From: JAXHMB01 sp034521755
GTDB lineage: Bacteria; Bacteroidota; Rhodothermia; Balneolales; Balneolaceae
Direction of reading: 5' to 3'
Assembly (NCBI GenBank): GCA_034521755.1
Contig: JAXHMB010000004.1
Span: 558,001 to 622,000, forward strand
DNA length: 64,000 nt
Shown here: piece by piece, positions 49,935-59,163 of the stretch
Position numbering within the stretch: the first letter of the stretch is position 1
Layout of the letters: each line of letters starts with the position of its first letter
Made by a program: the position numbers and the translations under genes
Notes under the pieces: model-generated
Database searches by the model: none
Told to the model about the DNA's origin: nothing
The model's input: the letters and a program-made list of their open reading frames with translations, nothing else

Positions 49935-52316
49935 ATGCTTAAAAACTACATCAAGATCGCCTGGCGGAATTTTATTAGAAATAAGTTCTACTCCCTGATA
50001 AATATTCTGGGTCTATCAATTGGTCTGGGATGCCTCATTTTGGTTATGTTGTTTGTAACGGATGAACTTAGCTACGACCAATTTCATGATAAGGGAGATC
50101 GGACACATTTCGTGGCGAGAGAGTCGCAGTTCGGTAAAAATATCAGCAAGGGTCTGAGTACGGCTTTCCCGCTTGGAAGGACAATGAAAGAGACCATTCC
50201 CGAAGTTGAGAATTATGTTACCATGACCTGGCCCGGAAACGGCGCAGTTAGCCTCGATGGGAAAGAATATATGGATGAGCAGGATATCTTATATTCTACG
50301 AGTGACTTCTTCGGTATGTTTTCCTTTCCACTTTTAATCGGAAATCCTCAGACGGTATTGGAACAGAAGAATGCCGTTGTTATCACCCAGGAAATGGCAG
50401 ACAAACTTTTCGGTAAGGATGAACCGCTTGGCCAAACTATTCATTTACAGCGTTATGACGAGAAGGAGTTTATAGTTACCGGGATAGCTCAAAATGTGGA
50501 TCAGAACAGTTACCTGGAATTCGACTTTGTCGCATCTATCGACGATTTGTCAAATGTGCAGAACAACCGTGACAGCTGGGGATCCAGCATGTATCATACC
50601 TATGTAACTTTGCAGAAAGGAGCAAGCTGGAGCGACATAGAGCCTGAAGTAGCTGACTTGGTGGATACCCATCGCGGTGAAGATTCTAAAACGGTCTTTT
50701 TCTCCATTCCACTTCCACAGCTCTATGTCTCCGACCTGGTTTCTGTTTCCGGCTTTAAGGGCGATATGACTTATATCTATATCTTCTCTGCCATTGCTCT
50801 ATTTATTCTGCTTTTAGCCTGTATCAATTATATGAACCTTGCCACGGCGAGGGCGACCCAGCGCTCCCGCGAGGTCGGTATTCGCAAAGTAGTAGGAGCA
50901 CATAAAGGCCAGCTGGTCAGGCAGTTTATCGGAGAAGGTATGTTGACGGCTATTTTTGCTTTTTTTATCGGATTAATTCTGGCGGAATTCGCTCTGCCCT
51001 TTTTTAATGAATTTGTCGGTAAGGAACTGACACTTAATCTATCCGATAATATTGTGTACCTGTTGAGCTTGTTTGGGGTTGCACTGCTGGTCGGTCTGAT
51101 TTCGGGCAGCTATCCCGCATTTTTCCTGTCAAGGTTTGAACCGGCGGGTGTGCTAAAGGGAGAAGCACGTAAACGCTTGTCAGGTACGGCTCTTCGAAAA
51201 ATTTTGGTTGTGGGACAGTTTGCAGTATCTACACTCCTCATTATTTGTACTTTAATTGTATTCAATCAGCTTCGCTATGTGCTGGATAAGGATCTTGGAT
51301 TTCAGGATGAGCAGGTAATGTATATTCCGGCCCATCAGATACAGGATCAGTTGGATACCTTCAAGCAAACGGCTCTGCAACATTCCGGAATCAACGCAGC
51401 CACCGCTACAACTGCAGTGCCGGGCCGATACAATATGCGCATTGGTCAGCCTTTTGATCCGGAAAATCCTAACAACCAACTCAGCGCCCACTTTGTACGC
51501 AGCGATGCCGATTATGACGATGTACTGGGCCTGGAACTGGTTGCCGGCCGGTTTTTTGATGAACAGCGCCCCACGGATCGTGATACGGCAAGGGTTATTA
51601 ATGAGGCAATGCTTAAAGAGCTGAATTGGGCCTCAGCTGAAGAAGCGGTAGGGAGAAAACTAAATGACGGATCAAGAATTATAGGCATAGTAAAAGATTA
51701 TCATTACCAATCTCTGCACCATAAAATCGGACCAGTTCTTATCCGCATGAAACCCAGTGAGCCCGGGAGATATAGCAGCTATAATATGCTGGCCCTGCGA
51801 TTCCAACCTCAGCAGGTAGGTGATGTAATAAGTTATTTGCAAAAATCATGGGATAACCTAACTCCCGATGAACCGATGACGTATCATTTTCTGGATGAAA
51901 AGTTTGCCGAGCAGTATGAGACAGATCAAAAACTTAGTCATGCTATTCTGGTTTTTGCCGTTATTGCCATTTTGATTGCCTGCATGGGATTGTTCGGCCT
52001 TGCAGCTTTTTCTGCCGAACGAAGAACCAAAGAAATTGGTGTCCGTAAAGTATTGGGAGCATCGGTTTTTGATATCATAGCTTTGTTAAGCAAGGATTTT
52101 CTAATATTGGTTTTAGTGGGATTCCTCATTGCCGTACCAGTTTCCTGGTATGCCATGAACCAGTGGCTGGCAGATTTTGCCTATCGCATCGAGATTGGCG
52201 CCGGTATTTTTTTACTGGCGGGAGTTGGAGCAGTAGTAATTGCCTTGGCAACGGTTAGCTGGCAGTCGGTACAGGCCGCTGTTTCTAACCCGGTGGATAG
52301 TTTGCGGAGTGAATAG
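49935..52316 (+). CDS. FtsX/MacB-type ABC permease, duplicated
   Basis: A 793-residue permease with two FtsX modules. The N-terminus LKNYIKIAWRNFIRNKFYSL and first helix (ILGLSIGLGCLILVMLFV) are typical. A MacB-like periplasmic domain (about 45-250) is followed by three helices with NYMNLATARATQRSREVGIR. Then come a second periplasmic part, and three C-terminal helices with RRTKEIGVRKVLGASVFDII. The duplicated (R)EVGIRKV motifs are the cytoplasmic coupling sites. Probably exports or signals on an envelope substrate with the preceding ATPase and adaptor; substrate unknown. Confidence 0.9.
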   Translation: MLKNYIKIAWRNFIRNKFYSLINILGLSIGLGCLILVMLFVTDELSYDQFHDKGDRTHFVARESQFGKNISKGLSTAFPLGRTMKETIPEVENYVTMTWPGNGAVSLDGKEYMDEQDILYSTSDFFGMFSFPLLIGNPQTVLEQKNAVVITQEMADKLFGKDEPLGQTIHLQRYDEKEFIVTGIAQNVDQNSYLEFDFVASIDDLSNVQNNRDSWGSSMYHTYVTLQKGASWSDIEPEVADLVDTHRGEDSKTVFFSIPLPQLYVSDLVSVSGFKGDMTYIYIFSAIALFILLLACINYMNLATARATQRSREVGIRKVVGAHKGQLVRQFIGEGMLTAIFAFFIGLILAEFALPFFNEFVGKELTLNLSDNIVYLLSLFGVALLVGLISGSYPAFFLSRFEPAGVLKGEARKRLSGTALRKILVVGQFAVSTLLIICTLIVFNQLRYVLDKDLGFQDEQVMYIPAHQIQDQLDTFKQTALQHSGINAATATTAVPGRYNMRIGQPFDPENPNNQLSAHFVRSDADYDDVLGLELVAGRFFDEQRPTDRDTARVINEAMLKELNWASAEEAVGRKLNDGSRIIGIVKDYHYQSLHHKIGPVLIRMKPSEPGRYSSYNMLALRFQPQQVGDVISYLQKSWDNLTPDEPMTYHFLDEKFAEQYETDQKLSHAILVFAVIAILIACMGLFGLAAFSAERRTKEIGVRKVLGASVFDIIALLSKDFLILVLVGFLIAVPVSWYAMNQWLADFAYRIEIGAGIFLLAGVGAVVIALATVSWQSVQAAVSNPVDSLRSE

Positions 52317-52359
52317 GTGTGACTGTTTTTTTAAGCCATATTAAGGGTGTTCATATTAT

Positions 52360-54399
52360 TTAAGAACCGGAGTTCTTAGCAGAAAAAATATTATGGGCAT
52401 TTTGTATTGCCCGGCTGGTGCCGACAAATACCACGTGATCGTTGCTGTGGATCTCTGTTTGACCGCGGGGAACTACGTACTTGTCATTCCGGATAACAGC
52501 GGCTACTACGCACTCATCGGGAATATCAATATCCTGTATTTTTTTACCTACTACCCGGGCATTTTCAGGAACCTCCATATCAATCAGGCTGGCAACTCCG
52601 CCTTCAATTTCAAAGAGATCTGCTACGCCGGGACGATCCAGGTAATTTTCTACCATTGCTGCGGTTGCATAAGGTGCGCTGATGCATACCACTCCGCTAT
52701 CCTCCAGCAAGGAAACATAAGCCGGATCTCTTGCAATGGCGATAACCTGTTTAATCCCCAAACGTTTCACCTGAAGGGCCATGATGGAATTGCGCTGGTC
52801 ATCGTTCGTGGCGGCAATGGCTACATCCATTTTATGTGGTTCTACCTGTTCCAGGATTTCCTGCTTGGTGCCGTCGCCGTGAAAGATAGGAACGTTATAG
52901 CGCTGTTCCAGCTGTTCACAGCGCTCCTCGTCCTGTTCTATAAAAGTGATTTGATACTCGGATGAGCGGAAAACCATCCGAAATTCATCTTGTTTTAGCA
53001 ATCGGTCAGCAATGTTACTGCCCTGATTGCCCCCGCCAATAATTAGTACATTCATATGTGGCCTCCAATAAGCTTTAATTTTTATATTAATACGTTGTAT
53101 TAATTCTGTGAATGAGCGAAGATCGACCCGGTTTTGCGGTTGTAAAAAGTAGAGCACTCCTCCAACTGCGGTCAACACCCCGCCAAGTATCAGGCTTTGC
53201 GGGTCCAGGGTAGGTACAAAAAACCAGCACGTTACAATACCTAAAATGGGAACTACGGGATACAGTATGATTTTAAACGGCCGCCGCAAATTGGGCATCT
53301 TGTTATGCAGGGCTATCACTGAATAATTTACGATACCGATAGCAATGAGATAGCCGAAACTGCTTGCCGATGCAAGCAGCCTGACAATGCCTGATGCACC
53401 GAGTATGGTAACCAGTCCGGCACAGATAAAAAGGGCGATGTGCGGTGTTTTGTAGGTGGAGTGAAGCCGGGCAAAAATTTCGGGAAAGTGGCCGTCACGT
53501 CCCAACGCAAACAGCACGCGCGAACTGGCCCCTAAGGTTACGCTGAATGCCGACAAGCTTGCCATGATGGTGGCAATAATTCCTGCCCAGCGTCCCCAGG
53601 CTCCAAAGAGATGGTCAGCAAGAAAAATGAAGGGAGTACTTGTTTGAGCCAGCTCGGTATAGTTGACTACGCCCATCATCACCCAAAGCAGTAAAACATA
53701 AATGGCGATACCAACGCCTAGCGTAATGAAAATAGCCCTCGGTATGGTCTTTGCCGGTTCAATAATCTCTTCTGCGGCAACAGTAATCAGGTCAAAGCCC
53801 ACATAGGAAATATAGATCAGGCCCATTGTGGGTATAAGCGGACCCAGTCCCATGGGGGTAAATGGTTCAAGGTTAGCCGGTTCAACATGAAAAGCTCCCA
53901 GAACGCCAACACCAATCAGTATCAGCAGTTCTACGATATTCATTATTGCAATAGTTTTCAGCGCTTCGGCTTGCCCCCGGAGATTGATAAGCGTAAAGAT
54001 AACAGTCGTTGCCAGTACTACCAGGATGATGCTGATATCAGGCAAGAAGTAATTTTTTATGGTAAGGGCAAAAATGACTGCATATAAAGAGCAGGCAAGC
54101 GTATTGCCAAGCCAGAAAAACCAGCCGGTAATAAAAGCCACCGGCCGCGGAAGGGTACGGCTGGTAAAAGAATATCCACCTCCGGCGATGGGTATGGCTG
54201 CTCCAAGCTCACTGTAGCTGAATGCGGTAAACAGGGTTAGCAATCCCATGGCAAGGTAGGCTATGATACCCAATGGCCCTGCCGATTCGGCAACCTCACT
54301 AGGCAGGGCAAATATACCCGGTCCCATCATGGCACCGATACCGATCATCACAGCCATAAACAGTCCGACAGTACGTTTAAATCCTGATTGTTCAGCCAT
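52360..54399 (-). CDS. APC amino-acid permease fused to a TrkA-type RCK module
   Basis: A 679-residue fusion. Residues 1-435 are an APC-superfamily transporter of about 12 helices (GIGAMMGPGIFALPSEVAES at helix 1, GSFSVTLGASSRVLFALGRD-like segments, FGYLIAIGIVNYSVIALHNK). Residues 450-580 are a TrkA-N Rossmann fold (NVLIIGGGNQGSNIADRLLK, FHGDGTKQEIL, AATNDDQRNSIMAL). Residues 595-679 are a TrkA-C lid (ARVVGKKIQDIDIPDECVVA). RCK modules sense NAD(H), nucleotides or ions, so transport is likely gated. Downstream of a K+ channel with two RCK modules, 56 bp away on the same strand. Confidence 0.88.
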   Translation of the reverse strand: MAEQSGFKRTVGLFMAVMIGIGAMMGPGIFALPSEVAESAGPLGIIAYLAMGLLTLFTAFSYSELGAAIPIAGGGYSFTSRTLPRPVAFITGWFFWLGNTLACSLYAVIFALTIKNYFLPDISIILVVLATTVIFTLINLRGQAEALKTIAIMNIVELLILIGVGVLGAFHVEPANLEPFTPMGLGPLIPTMGLIYISYVGFDLITVAAEEIIEPAKTIPRAIFITLGVGIAIYVLLLWVMMGVVNYTELAQTSTPFIFLADHLFGAWGRWAGIIATIMASLSAFSVTLGASSRVLFALGRDGHFPEIFARLHSTYKTPHIALFICAGLVTILGASGIVRLLASASSFGYLIAIGIVNYSVIALHNKMPNLRRPFKIILYPVVPILGIVTCWFFVPTLDPQSLILGGVLTAVGGVLYFLQPQNRVDLRSFTELIQRINIKIKAYWRPHMNVLIIGGGNQGSNIADRLLKQDEFRMVFRSSEYQITFIEQDEERCEQLEQRYNVPIFHGDGTKQEILEQVEPHKMDVAIAATNDDQRNSIMALQVKRLGIKQVIAIARDPAYVSLLEDSGVVCISAPYATAAMVENYLDRPGVADLFEIEGGVASLIDMEVPENARVVGKKIQDIDIPDECVVAAVIRNDKYVVPRGQTEIHSNDHVVFVGTSRAIQNAHNIFSAKNSGS

Positions 54400-54455
54400 T
54401 ATTGCAATACAAATTTATTTATTTCGATCTGGCAAAGAAAAAACTAAGCCTTTTT

Positions 54456-56147
54456 TTAAGCACTTTTGAACTCTTTCACGAAATTAACCTCATCTTCATT
54501 GGTTCCGATGAGCACCAGCTCACTTGATTCCGGTATTTCGAAATCGGGTTCCGGATTAATTATCTGCTCACCATTCTGTTTTATGGAGAGTATATTGCAA
54601 CCGGTCTTTTGCCGGACCTGCGATTCAATCAGATTTTTCCCTATGAGGCCTGGCGGGGTTTGAATGGTAAATACGTTGAGTCCTTCAGCTATCACCACAA
54701 TGTCATTTCTTTCCAGGATATTGAAAATGGCATTGGCACCAACGGTAGCATAAGAAAGGACAAAATCGGCTCCGGCCCGGTGCAGGGTAGAAACATTGCG
54801 CTGCAGTTTTGATCGGCTAATAATTTGTACGTTGGGACGAAGCCTGCGGGTATAGATGGTAAGGTAGATGTTCATGTCATCATCATGGGTTGTTACCAGC
54901 ACACAGGGTGTTTCTCTGATGCCGGCCTTTTCCAAAACTTTAAAATCTTCTGCCGACCCCAGTATATAACGGCTGTCATCTTTCATGCGCTCCGGATTTT
55001 TGTCGATGATTCTGTAATCCAGTCCCCGTTCATCAAAAGCTTCGGCAATTCCCCGGCCTACTCTTCCGGCCCCGATTATAATTACCGGTTCCTCTGAACT
55101 TCGGTAAATGGCCATGCATTCGTCGTATGCCCTCAGTTGTTCGGCAGAGCCGGCCATAATCAATACACTTTCATTTTTGATGGGCAGATCGGGATGAGGT
55201 TTCAGAAATTTTCCGCGTTCCCAGATTCCAACAAGGTTAATCCCCATCCGTTCCCGCAACTTGCTTTCTCTTAGAGTTTTGCCCACCAAAGGGGTCTGAT
55301 AGGCCATCGCCTCGGCAATTATCAGATTGTCAAATCGTCCGATGACGTGAACGCGACTGTCCTGCCCGATGGTTCTGCGCGATAGGTGATGCCCCATCAT
55401 ATTACCCATCTGTATAACATGATTACAGCCCGCCATCTCCAGCAGATCAACCGAATCGGGTGAGTTGGCTGAGGCTACAATGGTTACATCTTCGTTGAGC
55501 TCCCGCACCGTATTACTGATGTTGGAATTGACCATATCGGTACCCAGACTTACTACCATGGCAGCTTGGTTAACTCGTATCTTGCGGTAGGTTTTTGGAT
55601 CGTCAAGTTCTCCGAAAACGACGTTGTAACCCTCGTCATAATATTCCAGTGCTTTTTTGAGGTCGCTTACCAGTAACACATATTGGTAGTTGTACTGCTC
55701 CAGCTTCTTCATGAGTGCCCTGGAAATGGCATTGTAATGGGTAATGATGATATGATCTTTCGTATCCTCCGGCAATTCCCTGGGAGCCCGGGCCCTTGAC
55801 TGCGCCTCCAGCCACGGAGCATAAAAGAACTGGATAAACGTGAAGGGGAGCAGAATAAGCAATGAAATCATTCCCGACAGCAATACAATTACAGAAAAAG
55901 CACGTCCGAGATCGCTGGTAAAAGTTATGTCACCGAAGCCGAGGGTTGACATCACGGTAAGAGTCCAGTAAAAACCGGTAACCCAGCTGAATTCCTGGCC
56001 TTCATACTCCATGATATAGTGAAAAATAACTGTATAGATAACGATCATGAGCAAAAGAGCAACCAGAAAACGAGCCAGTCGCTTCAGGTTGTACTTTGTA
56101 TCACGCGTAGAGATAATTTGTGTAAGCTGGGCAGGGAAAAACTTCAA
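54456..56147 (-). CDS. Potassium channel with two RCK modules
   Basis: A 563-residue protein. Residues 18-100 are a 2-TM pore with selectivity filter MSTLGFGDITF (TLGFGD, a TVGYGD variant). A first RCK (HIIITHYNAISRALMKKL) lacks the strict GxGxxG; a second (VIIIGAGRVGRGIAEAFDER) has it. TrkA-C domains are at about 250-330 (LVGKTLRESKLRERMGINLV) and 480-560 (LIGKNLIESQVRQ). The tandem RCK design resembles gated K+ channels forming an octameric ring. The organism probably uses K+ and solutes for osmotic balance. First gene of a two-gene unit with the APC-RCK fusion. Confidence 0.9.
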   Translation of the reverse strand: MKFFPAQLTQIISTRDTKYNLKRLARFLVALLLMIVIYTVIFHYIMEYEGQEFSWVTGFYWTLTVMSTLGFGDITFTSDLGRAFSVIVLLSGMISLLILLPFTFIQFFYAPWLEAQSRARAPRELPEDTKDHIIITHYNAISRALMKKLEQYNYQYVLLVSDLKKALEYYDEGYNVVFGELDDPKTYRKIRVNQAAMVVSLGTDMVNSNISNTVRELNEDVTIVASANSPDSVDLLEMAGCNHVIQMGNMMGHHLSRRTIGQDSRVHVIGRFDNLIIAEAMAYQTPLVGKTLRESKLRERMGINLVGIWERGKFLKPHPDLPIKNESVLIMAGSAEQLRAYDECMAIYRSSEEPVIIIGAGRVGRGIAEAFDERGLDYRIIDKNPERMKDDSRYILGSAEDFKVLEKAGIRETPCVLVTTHDDDMNIYLTIYTRRLRPNVQIISRSKLQRNVSTLHRAGADFVLSYATVGANAIFNILERNDIVVIAEGLNVFTIQTPPGLIGKNLIESQVRQKTGCNILSIKQNGEQIINPEPDFEIPESSELVLIGTNEDEVNFVKEFKSA

Positions 56148-56615
56148 GGATCAATCGTTAATTTTAATAGACTTTTATGTGTAGTTGCATCAGTTTCAGA
56201 ATAATCTAATCTATTCAAAAAAAGAATTTTTAAAAAATGGTTTGCAAGGTTTGGGATAGCTTTCGGGCCTGAACTTTTGTGGGGTGACAGAGGCTAGTTG
56301 TTCAAAGGAAGAGTATTCAAATAAGATTACGCCATAGGGTTCGTGTGCCTGTATATTAAAACTTTTGCAGGTAATATCATGCCTGATTTTTTAAACATAA
56401 AGAAACATGTTCGTAGTAGCACGTTCATGTTCATTTTCGCACACCTTCTGTCTAAGATCGAACAAAATTCCTTTCTTATCCTTCATTTAGTTTAATCTGC
56501 GTTGGTTTTATAAAGTTGGTACGATTGTTGGATACTTAGTTATAAGCTAACCGTTATTGGTTATTCAGTAAGCTTTTCACCAATAACGAGTGTAAAAATA
56601 ACGAATAAGGAAACC
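56148..56615. other. Gene-free regulatory region before the permease operon
   Basis: These 468 bp separate the K+ channel from the permease operon and contain no credible ORF. Near 56405, ACATGTTCGTAGTAGCACGT then TCATGT forms an imperfect palindrome. A sigma-54-like promoter occurs at 56516. CGTTATTGG (56552-56560) is complementary to CCAATAACG (56580-56588). The rest is AT-rich. Confidence 0.5.
56516..56532 (+). promoter_or_regulatory. Sigma-54-like promoter of the second permease operon
   Basis: TTGGTACGATTGTTGGA fits TTGGCACGnnnnTTGCA with two substitutions (C to T in the -24 block, C to G in the -12 dinucleotide) and correct 10-bp GG to G spacing. It lies 84 bp before the GTG start. Weak on its own, but its similarity to the promoter at 47689 and the local activator supports it. 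Confidence 0.45.
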
Positions 56616-59081
56616 GTGCTAAAAAACTATTTCAAAATCGCTTTTCGCAACCTGTTTAAAAACAAGGTGTATTCCTTCATCAATATTTTTGGATTGGCGG
56701 TAGGAATTGCCTGCTGTATTCTCATTGCTCTTTATGTGCATAATGAATGGAGCTATGATGAGTTTCACTCTAAAGCAGACCGCACCTACCGGGTTTGGTA
56801 TGAAGAAACAACATCTGATCAGCGGATTATTGCTAATACGGCTACCCCCGTGATACTTGGTCCAACTCTTGAGGATAATATCCCCGAGGTGGAGCATATT
56901 ACCTATATGTTTAACTACAATAACCTGGTGACTACCGCTGAACAGCCGGAAGCGCAAAACGAAAGCATTTTGGTAGTTAATGAAGATTTTTTTCAAATAT
57001 TTGATTTCAGATTGTTGCAAGGTGATGCATCATCGGTGTTTAGTAATCCTTCTTCTGTTGTGCTATCTGAATCTACAGCTGAACGATTATTTGGAAATCA
57101 AAACCCAATACAGCAAGGCATATCTGTGCGAATGGGAGATACCTATAAAGAATTTATCGTAAGCGGTGTGATTGAAGATACTCCTTCTAATTCAAGTATC
57201 TCTTATAACATGTTGATGCCTTATGAAAACCTGAGCAGCCTGGTCTCCGAACGGGGTCGGCAAAGCTGGTTTAATATTTTTGGAAACACTTATCTTACTT
57301 TGAATGAAGGTACGGACCCCAACCAGTTGGACGAAAAATTTGCTTCCATGATGGAGAGTGTATTGGGCACTGAAACGTACCAGGAAACTCAATATACCTT
57401 GCACCTTCAGCCCTTAACTGATATTCATCTAAATACAGAACTTCCTAATACACTTGCTACCGTCAGTGATCCGGTATATTCTTATATCCTTAGTGCCATT
57501 GCCCTGTTGGTACTGTTAATTGCCTGCGTTAATTTCATGACGCTTTCAATCAGCCGTTCTACTTCACGCGCGAAAGAGGTTGGGGTTAGGAAAACGGTTG
57601 GTGCGATTCGTCGGCATCTTATGTACCAATTCTGGGGTGAGGCACTTCTAATGACTGTCATTGCCTTTATCTTTGGCCTTACTTTTGCAGAGTTCCTGCT
57701 CCCTTTCTTTAACGATTTGTCCGGAACTACTCTGAGCCTTAATTACACACCAACCATGCTGTTCTGCTTGTTGGCAACAGCGATTATTGTAAGCTTATTT
57801 GCAGGCATTTATCCCGCGCTTGTTTTATCCGGATTTCGGCCGATCGAAGTACTCAAAGGCAGAATAAAAATGTCATCAGGCAAAGGACACTTTCAGCAAT
57901 TTATGGTGGTATTCCAGTTTGCCCTTTCTATAGCTTTGATTATTGGTACAATTACCATACAGCAACAATTAAACTTCGTTCAAAATAAAAACCTGGGCTA
58001 TCAAAAAGATCAGGTACTGGTAATTGATACGGGTATCAATAATACTCCACAAAATGAACCTGATGATGTATTTCAAAATGCTTTTCGTTATAAGCAGCTG
58101 CTTGAAAGTAAGTTGGGAGCTACCCCGGAAATTAGCTCCATCACAGCTTCATCCTTCACTCCGGTTCAGACTGGCGGTTGGTTTCAGCTTGGTTTTACTG
58201 ACAACCAGGAACAGGTTCGAAACTTTCATGGTAATGTAGTGGATGCAGATTTTATTCCTGCACTGGGTATTGAAATTGTACAGGGAAGAAACTTCACCGA
58301 AGAGAATACCAGCGACCGGCGCCGAGCCATAATAGTAAATGAGGCTCTGGTAGATTATTTCGGGTGGGAAAATCCTCTTGGTGAAAGCTTACCCGGCCCG
58401 GAGTTTATTGATCATGAAGTAATCGGTGTCATTGAAAACTTTCATTATGAATCACTCCATACTTCTGTTGAACCACTGGCAATGTCTATGTCTTTTGAAA
58501 CTCTTTTTTCTGGTATCCAGAACCTTGGAATAAGTAATTCTTTTGACCCCAGAATATCCATGAATCTTACAACGTCAAATATTCAAAAAACAGTTGACGA
58601 CATACGGGAAACGTTCAGCAATATTGCACCGGGAACTCCTTTCAACTACACTTTTGTAGACCAGGCTTTAGATGCACAATATCGACAGGAACAGAGATTG
58701 AGCCAAATTGTTGCCACAGGTTCCACACTTGCTATTATCATTGCCTGCCTGGGATTGTTTGGCTTGGCCTCTTTAATGGTGGTTCGTCGGACAAAAGAAA
58801 TAGGGGTTCGAAAAGTTCTCGGTGCTTCATCACGGAATATTCTGCTTTTGGTTAATAAAGAGTTTACTAAACTGGTAGCTATCGCATTTGTAATTGCTAT
58901 GCCTATTTCCTGGTATATCATGAGCGAATGGCTTCAGGGTTTTGCCTACCGAATAGAGCTTGGGGTGGGAATATTTCTGATGGCCGGTTGTCTGGCGCTG
59001 CTTGTAGCTTGGCTAACTGTCAGCTATCAGTCGCTGAAAGCCGCAACGGCGAACCCCGTTGAAAGTTTAAAAAGCGAATAA
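56616..59081 (+). CDS. FtsX/MacB-type ABC permease, duplicated
   Basis: An 821-residue permease of the same design as that at 49935: LKNYFKIAFRNLFKNKVYSF and a first helix with GLAVGIACCILIAL, a periplasmic domain, STSRAKEVGVRKTVGAIRRH at the first coupling site, and VRRTKEIGVRKVLGASSRNI at the second. The start is GTG at 56616; no better ATG precedes it. It is first in a row of permease, permease, ATPase (61598), a small unknown gene and a peptidase gene, probably one operon. Confidence 0.9.
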   Translation: MLKNYFKIAFRNLFKNKVYSFINIFGLAVGIACCILIALYVHNEWSYDEFHSKADRTYRVWYEETTSDQRIIANTATPVILGPTLEDNIPEVEHITYMFNYNNLVTTAEQPEAQNESILVVNEDFFQIFDFRLLQGDASSVFSNPSSVVLSESTAERLFGNQNPIQQGISVRMGDTYKEFIVSGVIEDTPSNSSISYNMLMPYENLSSLVSERGRQSWFNIFGNTYLTLNEGTDPNQLDEKFASMMESVLGTETYQETQYTLHLQPLTDIHLNTELPNTLATVSDPVYSYILSAIALLVLLIACVNFMTLSISRSTSRAKEVGVRKTVGAIRRHLMYQFWGEALLMTVIAFIFGLTFAEFLLPFFNDLSGTTLSLNYTPTMLFCLLATAIIVSLFAGIYPALVLSGFRPIEVLKGRIKMSSGKGHFQQFMVVFQFALSIALIIGTITIQQQLNFVQNKNLGYQKDQVLVIDTGINNTPQNEPDDVFQNAFRYKQLLESKLGATPEISSITASSFTPVQTGGWFQLGFTDNQEQVRNFHGNVVDADFIPALGIEIVQGRNFTEENTSDRRRAIIVNEALVDYFGWENPLGESLPGPEFIDHEVIGVIENFHYESLHTSVEPLAMSMSFETLFSGIQNLGISNSFDPRISMNLTTSNIQKTVDDIRETFSNIAPGTPFNYTFVDQALDAQYRQEQRLSQIVATGSTLAIIIACLGLFGLASLMVVRRTKEIGVRKVLGASSRNILLLVNKEFTKLVAIAFVIAMPISWYIMSEWLQGFAYRIELGVGIFLMAGCLALLVAWLTVSYQSLKAATANPVESLKSE

Positions 59082-59087
59082 TTAATA

Positions 59088-59155
59088 GCCATCAGCTCTC
59101 AGTTTTTAGCCGTCAGATAAGACGGACTAAAGGCTGACGGCTGACAGTTGAAAAC
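59088..59155. repeat. AGCTGACAG-type repeat, copy 3
   Basis: The spacer between the two permease genes contains CATCAGCTCTCAG, GCCGTCAG, GACGG and GGCTGACGGCTGACAG, which fold back on each other. Same family as 8312-8337 and 49856-49934; again located between ABC genes. Confidence 0.6.
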
Positions 59156-59163
59156 TTAAAATT

